From positions 62,001 through 126,000 of the forward strand of contig JAPZLL010000045.1 of the NCBI GenBank assembly GCA_036250225.1: a stretch of DNA of 64,000 nt, given 5' to 3'. Made by a program: the position numbers and the translations under genes. Shown here in pieces: positions 31,935 to 43,403 of this stretch; positions within the stretch are counted from its first letter, which is position 1, and the number at the start of each line of letters is the position of its first letter. The notes beneath the pieces were generated by a model. It was not told the DNA's origin and searched no databases. It saw nothing but the letters and a program-made list of their open reading frames with translations. The stretch comes from Cercophora sp. LCS_1 (lineage: Eukaryota; Ascomycota; Sordariomycetes; Sordariales; Lasiosphaeriaceae).

Positions 31935-33506
31935 GGCTAAGGTAAGCGGACGGTATGTTAGACACAGCACGTGGTCGCTAGGTGCTCAGTAGGTAGGTGA
32001 GTGGGTTTCGCTGCTGACTGGCTCCCGCAAGATCGGAATCACGCGGGACAGTTGCAGAGGAATCGAACGAATGTCCACCGAACTTCTCGTGATTCTCTTA
32101 TACGCAGCCGACGTCACCGCAACATGTCTGATGTAGATTCTTTCTGGAACGGTCGCAACACCTTGTGGTGGGGCTGACTGCAACTGCTGCGATGCTTGGC
32201 CAATTGGGCGAGACCCCTGACACTAGCTGTTCGGCAGTGACTCTTCGCCGAGCGAAGCGATCGACACATTATGTAAACGACAGACCCGACAATTGAGTGC
32301 TAGAGAGCTCACAGACTGCTTGTCATCTGAACAATAAAAAGCTTGTCGTCGTCATCCTCGACAATCCCTGATCGAAGCCGCGTGTTCGCGAGTTAGGCAG
32401 AGAGAAATCACCAGGCTGATGGAAGATGTTGTGAACGGGTTGCATGGTACCGAGACACCGCAGCAATTCTCTGCGGTACATATCGGACACCGGGAATTGA
32501 GACAGGAACTGGATGCACAGGTGGTTCGACGGCAAGCGCTCGAGTGAGGTTGAAAGTGACTTTACGCTGAGAAAAGTGACGTCTCCCAAGACGGGAAGCT
32601 GCGGCCCCGTTGTGTCTTTTCTTTTTTTTCGTCGGGGCAACGCCGAGAACCCCACAAAGCCGGGGTGTTTGGCGCGATGGTTGCTTAGCCACCAGTGCTG
32701 TGTCAAGCCTCAAAAGCTGGGTGCCATTCAAAAAGAAGCCACGGCGTCTGCACTGAAACGGGCGCACTGTTGGACCACCACCACTCAATCGCTGTCCTGC
32801 AAGCTGTCTTCGTCTCATCGCATGAAGCTTCGTCTCGGCTCCTCTAACGCCCACCAAATGGAGGGGCTTGCTCCAAGCTGCGCGAAACGACCCGAGCCTT
32901 CCCCTACGGCTTGAATAGAACTTGAACCGTCCAAACTCTGGCGCCTCTCCTATCGCCGCGCGCACAGTTGCAGCCGGGCTCTGCTGTATTTCCAACGTCG
33001 TCGCCTGTCGATTATCCCGGCAATCCGTCCCAACAGACCAACCTAGGGTTTCACCACCGGCGGCACGAGTCCCGCTTAAAGTCTTAAATCTAGCAATCGC
33101 TCAAAGGTCTTGGCCACCGTGTCTTGGTGTCTTGTTGCGCTCCCTGCACCCTGCAACAGCGCGCTGGGGTCCGGCACTTGGCTGCATCGAGAACTGGGTC
33201 CACACCTCAATTCTATCCCTGGCGCCGCGTCAAGACTCCATTTTCACAACAGGCAACTCCTCTCCCTTTTTGCTGGCTGCCTCGTCGTGCATCGCGGCTG
33301 CGCCCTTGACGCTGGCCGTTGTCCTCATCCCGAGCAGGTAGTCGTTCCCGTCTGCCTGCGTTACTTAACCTAGGGTATCCCTCGCTTAGATTCCCCTTCC
33401 GCCTTCCCGGCACGAATACCGTCGTGTTTATCCATCTCCGCACGCCGAATCCCCTCGCTTCACCCCGACTCTTCCTCTCCCTTGGTGTACATGACCCAAT
33501 CCCACC
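31935..33506. other. 1.6 kb divergent promoter region
   Basis: Separates the divergent APH-type kinase and PH-domain genes. Pyrimidine-rich stretches before 33507 look like a leader. ORFs on both strands (for example 32408-32995 minus) are Arg/Ser-rich shadows without family features. Confidence 0.55.
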
Positions 33507-34795
33507 ATGGCCGACGTGCAGTCACAGCCCACGCCCATACCCACCGCCAAGCCGCGAGATCATCGAGTCAACTTGGCGATCCCGCCCTCGTCCATCGCTA
33601 TGCCCCCCCAATGCAGCGTCACGAGTCGGCTGAGGAGCCGTCTCGGCCTGGATACATTTTCTCCCGTCAACCAGAACGGAAGTTTTGAGTTTGATCGGGT
33701 TATCAAAAGTGGCTACGTGCAGAAGCGCACCTCGAAAACCAAGGTAGGACTGCCCAGCTGCTTGGAATGGGAAGGATCTAACGGGGGGCACCGCAGGCAT
33801 GGCGGACGATATTTTTGGTGCTGCGACCAAATACGCTGTCGATCTACAAGTCGGACAAGGAGGAAAAGCTGCGACACAAGGTCTATCTGTCCGACCTCAC
33901 CGCGGTGACCCTGCTCAAAGACCCGAAGAACAAACGACCAAACGTCTTTGGCCTATTCTCGCCATCCAAGAACTTTCACTTTCAAGCCGCCACCCTCGAG
34001 GACGCCCAGGACTGGGTTGATCTGATTAGGAAGGACGCCCGGATAGAGGAGGAAGAGGAGGAAATGTTCTTGGCAAGCCCTGTGGTGCGACGTCAGTCTT
34101 TTCTGGGAACATCAATCCCGGATACCGATCCCCGTCGTACTGTGTCGGAATTTGAACGACTTCAGTCGAGCTCACCCGAGCCATTACCAACACGGGTACG
34201 ACTACCCAAATCCGCGGCAGGTCGAAGGCCATCACAGATCGATTCGTCGGGAATGTCTGGAGCGGAATTGGCATCTCACTCGGACTTTTCTGACATAGAG
34301 GGACATCGACTTCCAGGCGCTTCGATCGAAAGCTTCGCAGTCAAATCTCCGCCAAACGCTCAAGCACCGACGAGGCCAGGAACCGGCCCAACAAGCACCA
34401 GTCAAGCCAGCGGTATCAATATCGAAACCGATCCCGACCGTATTGTTTGGCAGGGCTGGCTTGGGTTCTTCCGGAGTAAAAACGGGATACGACAATGGAA
34501 GAAGTCATGGGCTGTGCTCCGGCCAAGGAATCTTATCCTCTACAAGGACGAATCGGAATACTCTGTGCTTTTCATCGTGTACCTTTCCTCCATCGTCAAT
34601 GTGGTGGACATTGACCCCATGAGCCGCACCAAGAAGCATTGCTTGCAGATAATCACGGAGGAGAAGGGCTACAAGTTTTGTGCCAAAGACGAGGAGCAGT
34701 TGGTTCAGTGTTTGGGCGCGTTCAAAAGTTTGCTGGCAAAGCGGCGCGAGCTCGAGGCCAAGGCTGCTGCGGCAGAACCGCGAGTTTCGGCTTGA
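33507..34795 (+). CDS. Protein with two PH domains (Opy1-like)
   Basis: Exons 33507-33743 and 33797-34795 (intron 53 bp with CTAAC) give 411 residues. PH domain 1 (about 70-178) starts IKSGYVQKRTSKTKAWRTIF and ends in a DAQDWVDLIRK helix. An acidic and Ser/Pro-rich linker (about 185-295) separates it from PH domain 2 (about 300-398), which starts WQGWLGFFRSKNGIRQWKKS and ends with an EEQLVQCLGAFKSLL helix. The arrangement recalls yeast Opy1, a phosphoinositide sensor. Likely a membrane-recruited adaptor; no catalytic domain. The first ATG of the frame has a good context (CACCATGG). Confidence 0.85.
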
Positions 34796-35679
34796 GAGTT
34801 GGCCATGGCCCGTTTGCTTTTGGTGTTGGGTGGGTTCAGCGTTGGGAAATACCCGATGGCCGGAGGCGTAACAATGCGCCCTGGCCATCAGCATGTGTTG
34901 GCAAAAGTCTGGGTACCTCGTCGGACGGCCGATTGGAGTTGCGCTCCCTAAGCGCCTTTCTTTTTTGTTTCTGGCGGTTTGCTTCGACGCTATGACGACT
35001 TACGACAATATGATGACAGTATTGTACTCCCTCTTATGACTGCTAGGACACTTTTTCAGTTTACGGTCCGGAGTCGAGACTACTGAGATAAGCATTTAAT
35101 ATCTACTCGTTAAATAATCGAAACCTGGGTTACATTGCGTCGGGTACGTCGAAGAGTGGCAAAGCACAGGTCTGGTGACACCAACGTGGGCTTCACACGA
35201 GCCTCAGCATGCCCTCCCGTCATTTGCAACTCCTACTCACCGGGAATCTAGATCTCTGAGCCAGCTGATCAACAACCCCGGAAGTGTAAATCAACCAAAT
35301 TCTTTCAAACAACGCTAGAAAAACAAAGAGAGACTTATAAGCCTCTCATCAGCCCTGGAAGCTTCAACCCCTTTTAGCCCCCGTGGACTTGGCAGTCGTT
35401 CAAACATCATTCTGACAAGCACATTGGTTGCGGGGGAGCGCGCTAGCCGTAGCCCCACGTCCCACCTGGCAAGCTCATTCTCCACAGTCCAGTTTTCGAA
35501 AGCCTGTCTCCTGTGGTGGCATGCGACCGTGACCAATACCTTTAGAGTTTGTCGGGTGATGTGTGTCACTTTGTCGAATTGCAACGATAAAATCGCCGAG
35601 TGGTTTGGGATGCTGTGCTCATTGGGAAAAGGGATGCGCCTCTTCCGCTCTAGAAATCAACCGCCTACCCACCACCCAG

Positions 35680-35707
35680 GAGAACCGAGAACCGAGAACC
35701 GAGAACC
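35680..35707 (+). repeat. GAGAACC minisatellite (4 units)
   Basis: Four perfect head-to-tail copies of the 7-mer GAGAACC in intergenic DNA. Confidence 0.9.
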
Positions 35708-36226
35708 GTGATGATGGTAGATCATCCCCCCGCCACGCATCGTGATTGGGTACACGGTAATAACGCTCTATCAAATCGTGGGCGAATGACGGCGAATGGG
35801 ATGCTAGAAACCGGTTGTTCTCTTGTATTTCTTTGCCTTTGAACGAATCTTGGATGAGCTTAGTGGCTCCTGTTTGGCATGTGCGTTTTCCTTCCAGGGC
35901 TGCTATGGCTGCTGTCAGGGGAGAAGTCGCCCCGCGTGAGCAGCATGGGGCGTAACGTCGCGTCAGTTTTTTTTTTTTTCCTCACCGAGGAGGGCAACAT
36001 TCGCTGGTCTTGTGAAAGGGGGACTGGGCGGAACAGGGTGGAACAGGGTCCGGTCATATAACTATGTCTTGGGGTGGTGCGCGGTGCATGACAAGGTCAT
36101 GACTGACTTACTCCCTTGTCTCTGTTGGTGAGGTACGCTCGTTTATAAGTTGTTTACATTTCTAGTCTCCCGTTTATACAGAACTGTTTCTGTGGGGTTT
36201 TGTTGGTGATGACAAGGTGATCTGCC

Positions 36227-36241
36227 AAAAAAAAAAAAAAA
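36227..36241 (+). repeat. A15 homopolymer in the GH5 leader
   Basis: Fifteen A residues end 22 bp before the GH5 start codon. This may be a nucleosome-depleting promoter element or part of the 5' UTR. Confidence 0.9.
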
Positions 36242-36263
36242 GTCATCGAAGCAGCGATTTACA

Positions 36264-37571
36264 ATGGCGCGCTTCAACCTCCTCCTCGCCATCCTAGGCT
36301 TCCTCCCCCTCGTCCTCGCCCAACGACCCGCCCTCCCCTTATCCGCCTCCTCGCGCTGGATCCTCGATGCCAACGGCAACCGCATCAAGTTCCGCTGCGT
36401 CAACTGGCCCGCCCACATGGAACCCAACGTCCCCGAAGGCTTGCACCGCCAATCCATGGACTACCTCGTCTCCTGGATCAAGCGCAACAACTTCAACTGC
36501 GTCCGGTTAACCTACAGCATCGACCATGCGCTCAACCCCTCCATCACGGTCCGCGACTCCTTCAACAAGGCAGCCACCGACGCCAACGTCCCGCTGTCCG
36601 CAATGCAAACCATGTACCGCGAAATAACCCAGCTCAACCCCTGGATCACAAACTCGACCACCACCGGCGACGTCTTCGCCGCATTAGTCGACAAACTATG
36701 GGAGCAAGAGATCCCCACCATCTTGGACAACCACGTCTCCCGCGCCCAGTGGTGCTGCAACATCAACGACGGCAACGGCTGGTGGGATAAAGCGTTCGGG
36801 TACAACACCTGGAACTCGCGCTTCTTCAACACCGCAAACTGGCTCGCCGGCCTGCAGGCCATGGCAGCGTGGTCCCAGTCCCGCAAGGGTGTAGTAGCCA
36901 TGAGTCTGCGTAACGAACTCCGCGCGTTCCTGCTGCAGGATCTCAACGGCAGGCAAGACTGGTACCACTACATCAAGACCGCTGGCGATCTCGTCCACGA
37001 CACGCACCCGGACGTGCTCATCTTGGTCGGGGGCAGCCAGTCCTCAACCGACCTAACCCACCTCCGCAACAGAATGCTCGACAACGCCAGCTGGAAACAC
37101 AAGACCGTATGGGAAATGCACGCCTACTCCTTCACCGTTACCTTCCCGGACGCGTTTAAATCGTGCGACGTGGTGAAAGCGCAGTACGGGCTCTGGTCTG
37201 GGTTCGTGTTGGAACAAAACAGGGCGTATACGGGCCCCATGATATTGAGTGAGTTTGGGGTTGGCATGCAAGGGGGTGGCCTCGAGAATGGGTTGAGCGA
37301 AAAGGATGATCGGTATTTGAGGTGTTTGGTTGATTACATGAAGGGGAATGATGCTGATTGGGCGGTTTGGGCTTTGGCGGGCAGTTATTATGTTAGGGAG
37401 GGCGTTGTGGACTATGAAGAGACGTGGGGATTGTTGGGGAGGGATTGGAAGGATTGGAGGAATGAAGGGTTCAAGGATATGTTGGGGGATATGTGGCGGG
37501 TTACGCAGGGGCCGGGTAGGAAGAGGGGGGTTGCGGAGTGGGTCAGACGGAAGGTTTGGGGTGGTGCGTGA
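36264..37571 (+). CDS. Secreted glycoside hydrolase family 5 enzyme
   Basis: A single exon of 435 residues. The signal peptide is LLLAILGFLPLVLA with cleavage likely before QRPALPL. The catalytic barrel begins with KFRCVNWPAHMEPNVPEGL and HNNFNCVRL-like FNCVRLTYS. The acid/base glutamate is in SLRNEL (E218) and the nucleophile in MILSEFGVG (E330), both in GH5 positions. Trp/His residues WEMHAYSF and WAVWALAGSYY line the cleft. No carbohydrate-binding module is present. GH5 enzymes cleave beta-glucans or mannans outside the cell; the substrate here cannot be read from sequence. Codon usage switches from C-rich third positions to G/T-rich after about 37250. Confidence 0.92.
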   Translation: MARFNLLLAILGFLPLVLAQRPALPLSASSRWILDANGNRIKFRCVNWPAHMEPNVPEGLHRQSMDYLVSWIKRNNFNCVRLTYSIDHALNPSITVRDSFNKAATDANVPLSAMQTMYREITQLNPWITNSTTTGDVFAALVDKLWEQEIPTILDNHVSRAQWCCNINDGNGWWDKAFGYNTWNSRFFNTANWLAGLQAMAAWSQSRKGVVAMSLRNELRAFLLQDLNGRQDWYHYIKTAGDLVHDTHPDVLILVGGSQSSTDLTHLRNRMLDNASWKHKTVWEMHAYSFTVTFPDAFKSCDVVKAQYGLWSGFVLEQNRAYTGPMILSEFGVGMQGGGLENGLSEKDDRYLRCLVDYMKGNDADWAVWALAGSYYVREGVVDYEETWGLLGRDWKDWRNEGFKDMLGDMWRVTQGPGRKRGVAEWVRRKVWGGA

Positions 37572-38196
37572 TGTTCTGGCCATGTTTTTGGTGTGCTCTT
37601 GCTGTGTATCTGTGTATAATGTATACTTTGTATTGGTGACCGGGTTAAGTTTGCTGTTGTCGTCTTGTCAGACGCTGTTGGTGTGGGATGGGACATGGTC
37701 TAGTTTTCGGCGACATAGCTGGAGCCTTGAATATACCCATAGTTTGCGCAAGGATGGAATGATTTTTACCCCTTCACCTTTGCTTGCCACGGGCCAGGAA
37801 TAGGTTAGCCAGTCTGAGCATTCCTTTCACGATTTTTTCTGCTCTCGATATCTGCGTTCTTCTTTCTTCAAATAAGACACCAAGAGTCTAAACATCATTG
37901 AGACGTTTAGGCATGTCTCGCAGAAAGTCCCAGATCAACAACCCGTATTATCCTTTGAAGAACAGGAACAAATGTTACAGGCACGATACAACCAACCCAA
38001 TCCGTGAAAACCAGCGTATCGTATACAACTGTATGCTACTATGCCGCTTCGCTGCCCTGCGTGTGTATAAAGTAAAACCTGTACCCTGGTATCGATGTTG
38101 TGCGCCACTAAACACCCTACTCTCATTATCGCAATGAACAAATTAAGTCCACAGCTCTGACAAAAACGAGGTATTATCAATCTCCAGATTTCGCTC
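37572..38196. other. Intergenic between convergent genes
   Basis: 3' UTRs of the GH5 gene and the low-complexity protein. AT-rich; no gene. Confidence 0.6.
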
Positions 38197-39617
38197 CTAG
38201 CTCAATCCAAAGTATGCATCATCAAACTGTCCATCCACATCGCCACTGGGGAAGAACGACCCGTTGAAATTGTCGTTGTCCCCGGTTTCGAGGTCGTACG
38301 TCACATCGTCCAAGTCAAAAAGATTGTCGTCTGCGTTGAGTGCCGAAAGGCTGTCTCCAGGTTTGCCGCCTGCACTGCCCGCGCCGTCCGGAATCCCGAG
38401 GTCCATGTTCGCTACGTCTGCGGGTCCATTGGTTCCGGTCATCAGCTGGTCCACGTTAAAGTCCATCATTTCGAAATCCATGTCAGCCGTTTGTTGTTGG
38501 CTTGAACTTGGCCCTTCGCTTGACGGCGGAGCAAGGGAGAACGTCGTGTCTGTGAAGATATTCTCAGGCGGTGCGGGAGGGAGTGGCGCAACGTTTGGAG
38601 CCGGAGCTGGGGCCGGAACTGGAGCAGCCACTGGGACGGGAGTTGGCGCCTGTGGCGGAGGTTGTAACGGAGTCGGAGCCTTAGGGGTGGCAACCGGCGG
38701 CGTTGGTGCTGGCACACTTGGTGGGACAACTGGCGATGCTTTGGGCTTTTGCGTCGGTGTGTTGACACCACCTATGGACTTGGCTGTCGGAGCAGGTTGC
38801 CCTTTGGCGTTTTTAGTAGCGTTGTTGCCAAATTTGGTAGCGCCGGGTGGTATGTTGTTTTGCTTACCCACACCAGGGGGAGTGTTGCTGAGCTTGCTCG
38901 GCACGGTTGGAGGAGTGCTGTTGACTTTGCCGACTTTGTTCCCAGTCCCAGGAAGTGACGACGGCCGAGGCGAGCTTTTTGGCTCCTGCTTAAGAAGCTT
39001 TGGACTCGGGGCCGGGGGCACTAGGGGCGAGACACTCAGGTCGGGGCCCATCATCGGGGCAAAGGGGGCAACTGGTTTGCTCTCCTGCTTCACGGGCTTG
39101 CTGGGGCTCTGAAAGGGCTGGAATTGCGGGGTTGGCGAACCGTTGAAGCCTGAAGCCGAAGCGACCTTTGAATTCATCGGATCCACGGCCATGGTATCCG
39201 GCACGCTCATCGGGGCCTGTACTGTCCCAGGGGGAACGCGAGCCTCCCTCAGTTTTCGGCGATCCCTGTCGAGGACAGACTTTGCATCCAACTTGTGCCG
39301 TTAGCCCACGCCAGCAAAGCCATAAGACACAACTTACGATTCGACTCTCTAGTCGATCCAGGGCCTGGTTGAATATCTCATTCAGAGCCCCGATTTTGGC
39401 ATTGTTCATGACGCTCGACTGAAGACTTGCCATGCCAATCACGTCATTCTTGATCGCGCGTTTGGCCGCCTTGCCTGTTTCTATGAGCTGAAGACAAACT
39501 TTAGCCTCGTCCCTGAACCGTTATTACATCTCAACATACCACTAGGTTGAAAGCTTGTTCGCAAACGTCGAGCGGGTCGCCCGACCTCGGATTCGGCATC
39601 CCGTTCGGGGCTGCCAT
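38197..39617 (-). CDS. Low-complexity protein with acidic tail, possible Mediator-type coactivator
   Basis: Exons 39540-39617, 39338-39487 and 38197-39291 give 440 residues. The first about 100 residues form a helical conserved part (DPLDVCEQAFNLV, KRAIKNDVIGMASLQSS, ALNEIFNQALDRLESRI, KSVLDRDRRKLREA). About 210 residues of Pro/Ala/Lys low complexity follow. The last 110 are acidic with aromatic and hydrophobic residues (DMDFEMMDFNVDQL, NLFDLDDVTYDLE, DDAYFGLS), resembling an activation domain. A short helical head plus disordered body recalls Mediator tail subunits such as Med2, but I cannot confirm this. The second intron (46 bp) ends in AAG rather than the usual CAG/TAG. Function unknown. 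Confidence 0.72.
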
Positions 39618-41739
39618 CTTGCCGGCGGTGACAGTCAAGTTGGAAGCCTGCAAGGCAGTTGCCCGTGAGAGGCGATAAACACTGAAACCTTATGAGAAAC
39701 TCGAGTCCGTCGCGTTGCCGATCGCAAACGGCGCTGCAAACGAAACCAGTATGGCCAAATATGGCATAGAATGGCGGCCTGGGATTGGATGTAGTCGGCA
39801 GGTGTGAGCTGCGGTGTGGAGGTTTCAGAGGGCCGAATTGCGGCTCTTGCGGGGGATGCTGGGGGTCCCTCGCTAACGTGAGCTTTCAGGTGCCGGCGTG
39901 CCACTTGAGCCTTGGATGCCAGCTCCCCGCGTGTGGGGCAGCCCTGGTCTCAATCTTGCCCCAGGACTGAGTTGAAGTGATACGGGACAACAAAAGCACG
40001 TCAGGGCGCCCCATGTCTGACTACCTACTCATTGAAGATATCTACGAGAAATATTCTATATCCGTATCGTCCTTTTGGAATCGTCTCTCCTGCCTTTTGA
40101 GTATCTCAATCCTTGTTCCATTTTTTGTGCACAGGTGGGGTGGTTGGCCAGCTGCCAGAACCTTGACAGTTCTCAGCTGACTGTCTGAATGCACCCCCAC
40201 GTGCCTACCCTCTCGCCGCTTGGGACGAAACCTGATTGACGACCGGTTCCAGAACCTCATAGCAGCTGGCGGGCAACCGTTTGACGGTGAGTTGCAACTA
40301 GACTAGCCACGACAGGTGCCCTCGAACGAGATGAGATGGTCGAGTCAAGCTATGCGGGCGGCCACCACCACATGGACACTCCTGTCGCTAGCCAGGGTGT
40401 CCATATAGGATTCCCGTTGTTTGATCAAGTCTGGTTGCGTGCAGAAAGCGGAATGGGAGGGGCTGGTAATAAAACAAACGCCGGTTCTGTAACGACTAGC
40501 AAGGAACTAAAAGGTTGACGTGATATCCGCGAGCTCGAGACCCTTCACCCGCCACTGTTATCAGTTCCGGACACCTTTGCTCAACATCGCGCCCGCATGG
40601 CGGAGCATGCAGTCGGGAAACCGTCCCAGCAGGGATCACCCGCGCCGGCAGGATTGCGCCCGCCGTTTTCCGTTGACCGTGTTTTATCGAAGATGCCAAA
40701 CTTACTAAGATCAGGAACTTGTTTGACGGCGACCGCTGCGGTTGCATCCGCCAAACGCACTTGGCGGGCTCTCTCGTAGGTTGTAGGTTGGTGTGCTTGT
40801 TCTGATCGGTAGTCGTCCTGTGTGCAAGTGTGGGAGGGGCCATGGGCGGGTCCAATTGGATCGCGGCTCGCCTGGCTCTGGTTGGGAGGGGCAGGCAGCC
40901 GCTATGGCCACCCGGGGGCCAATTTGCCCCAAAGCCTTGACCGTTCCCCCAATCCCAGCACGGTGGCTCGATCAAAAATCCTCCCCCTCCTCGTCGTCGG
41001 CCGGCAGCTCCCTCCTTCTGAATTTTTCCCTACCACCATCGTGGAGAACGCGACAAGTTTACGTACCGGATCGGCTGCTGCTGTGAAGTTAGGGGGTTCC
41101 CTCCTTGGACGGCCGTTTTTCTTCCCTCCTACTTTTGTCGTTTTTTCCGACTTCTGCCTTTTCCCTTAACGTCACGTCGGTATCCTCCTTGTCTGTCTCT
41201 CTCGGCGCCAATCCTCTCCATCTCCTCGTCTCCGCATCGTCGCCTCTCTGTCATCTTAACGTCTCGTCGTTGTGCCTCTTTTCACGCGCAACATCGGCTT
41301 TCTCTCTTGCGCCGGTGTTTCTCATTATCGTCAACCGGCGCGCATCGATCACAGTCAGCGTTCTCTCTGCTTCGGCGGCTTCTTGTTCTCCGTGCAGTCC
41401 CATCGAGCAGCTCCGGCTTATTGGCCGTTTGCAAGCCCCGCCTCTGCTTCTTGCACACCGATTCGCACCGGCATCCCCTCCCGGGACCACGCGGACGGTT
41501 GATCGAGGCCAAGCAATCGTCGACTCGATTCTGTAGGAGACACATCTAGCCTTTTCGGAACGAGGCAATCGCTTGTTGATTACCGCTTTCTTCTCTGAAT
41601 TCTGTGTGGCCAGTAGAGTTGCGTCAGCAGAATTGGTTTCGCAAGCTCAAGGTTTTCCTGAAGATCATTTTTTTCTTCGCCGGGCAGATCTTGCGCGATT
41701 CTTTCAACTCACCGCCGCAACATCTCCAACGACTTCGAG
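39618..41739. other. 2.1 kb upstream region of PUB1
   Basis: A long region between divergent genes. From about 40990 to 41740 it is strongly pyrimidine-rich (CTTCC, TTTTCTTC runs) on the plus strand, as in long leaders of highly expressed fungal RNA-binding protein genes. ORFs here are CT-rich artefacts. No RNA gene is seen. Confidence 0.55.
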
Positions 41740-43403
41740 ATGGCTGATAACGGTCCTCCTTCGGGTGCCCAGCTCCCTCCGCCTCCCCAGCCGAACGCCG
41801 GCGCGCCTGGCTACGAGAATGGTCAGAACGCTGGTGCCGGCCCCGGCCACATGGCGCCGCCGCCTCTGCACATCCCCCAGAACACAAACCCGATCCCTAC
41901 CGCAATAACGTCGCCTATGGGCGGTGCCGGCGATAAGAGCGCCATCATGTCCCCGAGCAGCGGTGGCCCCTTTTCGCGCCGAGCTGCACCCGAGCCGAAC
42001 AAGAGGGCTTTGTATGTGGGCGGTCTGGATCCTCGTGTCACTGAGGATGTGCTTCGCCAGATCTTCGAGACCACGGGCCATGTTCAAAACGTCAAGATCA
42101 TCCCGGACAAGAATGTGGGTTTTGGTGCACAAATCCGCTGCGGCTCTGGCTGTGGTTGCTAACTTTGGGATGATTAGGCTAAGGGCTTCAACTATGGATT
42201 CGTGGAGTATGATGACCCGGGTTCTGCTGAGCGCGCTATGCAGACTTTGAACGGCCGCCGCGTTCACCAATCGGTTTGTCCCTCACCACAAACAACAAAG
42301 TAGCAACGCTAATAGCCATGCAGGAAATCCGCGTGAACTGGGCCTACCAGTCCAACACCACCAGCAAGGAGGATACTTCGAACCATTTCCACATCTTCGT
42401 GGGTGACCTTTCCAATGAGGTCAATGATGAGGTTCTCTCCCAAGCCTTTTCCGCCTTCGGCTCGGTGTCGGAAGCCCGCGTCATGTGGGACATGAAGACC
42501 GGTCGCTCGCGCGGCTATGGCTTCGTTGCCTTCCGCGATCGCCCCGATGCTGAAAAGGCGTTGAGCTCCATGGATGGCGAGTGGCTGGGCTCGCGAGCCA
42601 TCCGCTGCAACTGGGCAAACCAGAAGGGCCAGCCCTCCATTGCTCAGCAGCAGGCCATGCAGGCATTGGGCATGACCCCGACCACACCTTACGGCCACCA
42701 CCATTTCCCCACCCACGGTGTTCACAGCTACGACATGATTGTCAGCCAGACTCCTTCGTGGCAGACAACTTGCTATGTCGGAAACTTGACTCCCTACACC
42801 ACTCAAACCGACCTGGTTCCGTTGTTCCAGAACTTTGGCTATGTGGTTGAGTCTCGCTTCCAGGCCGACCGTGGTTTCGCTTTCATCAAGATGGACACCC
42901 ACGAGAATGCTGCCATGGCAATTTGCCAGCTTAATGGCTACAATGTCAACGGTCGCCCGTTGAAGTGCAGCGTGAGTACCAACTATCAGACTCCCAGTTC
43001 ATTGCTAATATTCTGTAGTGGGGCAAGGACAAGACTCCCAACCCTAACCAGTTTGATCCCAACCAGCAGTACAGCCCCCAGAGCGCGCAGACTCCCGGCG
43101 GCTACCCCGGCACCCCGTCCAACTACTTCAATCAATATGCCGGTACGTCAAACTGTATAGAATATGGATGTAACTGTGGCTAACAGATAACTAGGAGGTT
43201 CGTTCGGCCCCGGCCAGCAACCTAACTATGGTGGTCCCCAGGCCCAGTCGCCTGCCGCTTACGGCACGCAGCCGATGGGCTATGCCGGCCCCCCCAGCGC
43301 TGGCGGATATGGTCGTGGCCAGCAGCAGGCGCCGAACCCCCAGTGGAATCAGCCCTCTCCTGCCCAGAACTTCAACAACGGCTTTACCGGTTACCAGGGG
43401 TAA
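41740..43403 (+). CDS. pub1: Three-RRM RNA-binding protein Pub1/TIA-1
   Basis: Exons 41740-42114, 42178-42273, 42324-42971, 43019-43142 and 43195-43403 give 483 residues. A Pro/Gly-rich start is followed by RRM1 (from about 88, RALYVGGLDPRVTEDVL, split by intron 1), RRM2 (from about 179, FHIFVGDLSNEVNDEVL, with RGYGFVAF) and RRM3 (from about 306, CYVGNLTPYTTQTDLVPLF, with RGFAFIKM and WGKDK). The C terminus is Q/N/G/Y-rich and prion-like. Pub1/TIA-1 binds U- and AU-rich mRNA, stabilises transcripts and nucleates stress granules. Short introns interrupt each functional block; all phases close. Confidence 0.95.

Larger units (their letters stand above)
34796..36263. other. 1.5 kb intergenic region with simple repeats
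   Basis: Contains the PH-gene 3' UTR, a GAGAACC minisatellite, a T13 run (35967-35979) and an A15 run (36227-36241) just before the GH5 start. No gene is recognised. Confidence 0.6.

Noticed and set aside
38264..39112. 282-codon plus-strand Gly/Leu-rich ORF
   Set aside because: Antisense of the Pro/Ala-rich linker of the minus-strand gene, which produces Gly-rich translation automatically.
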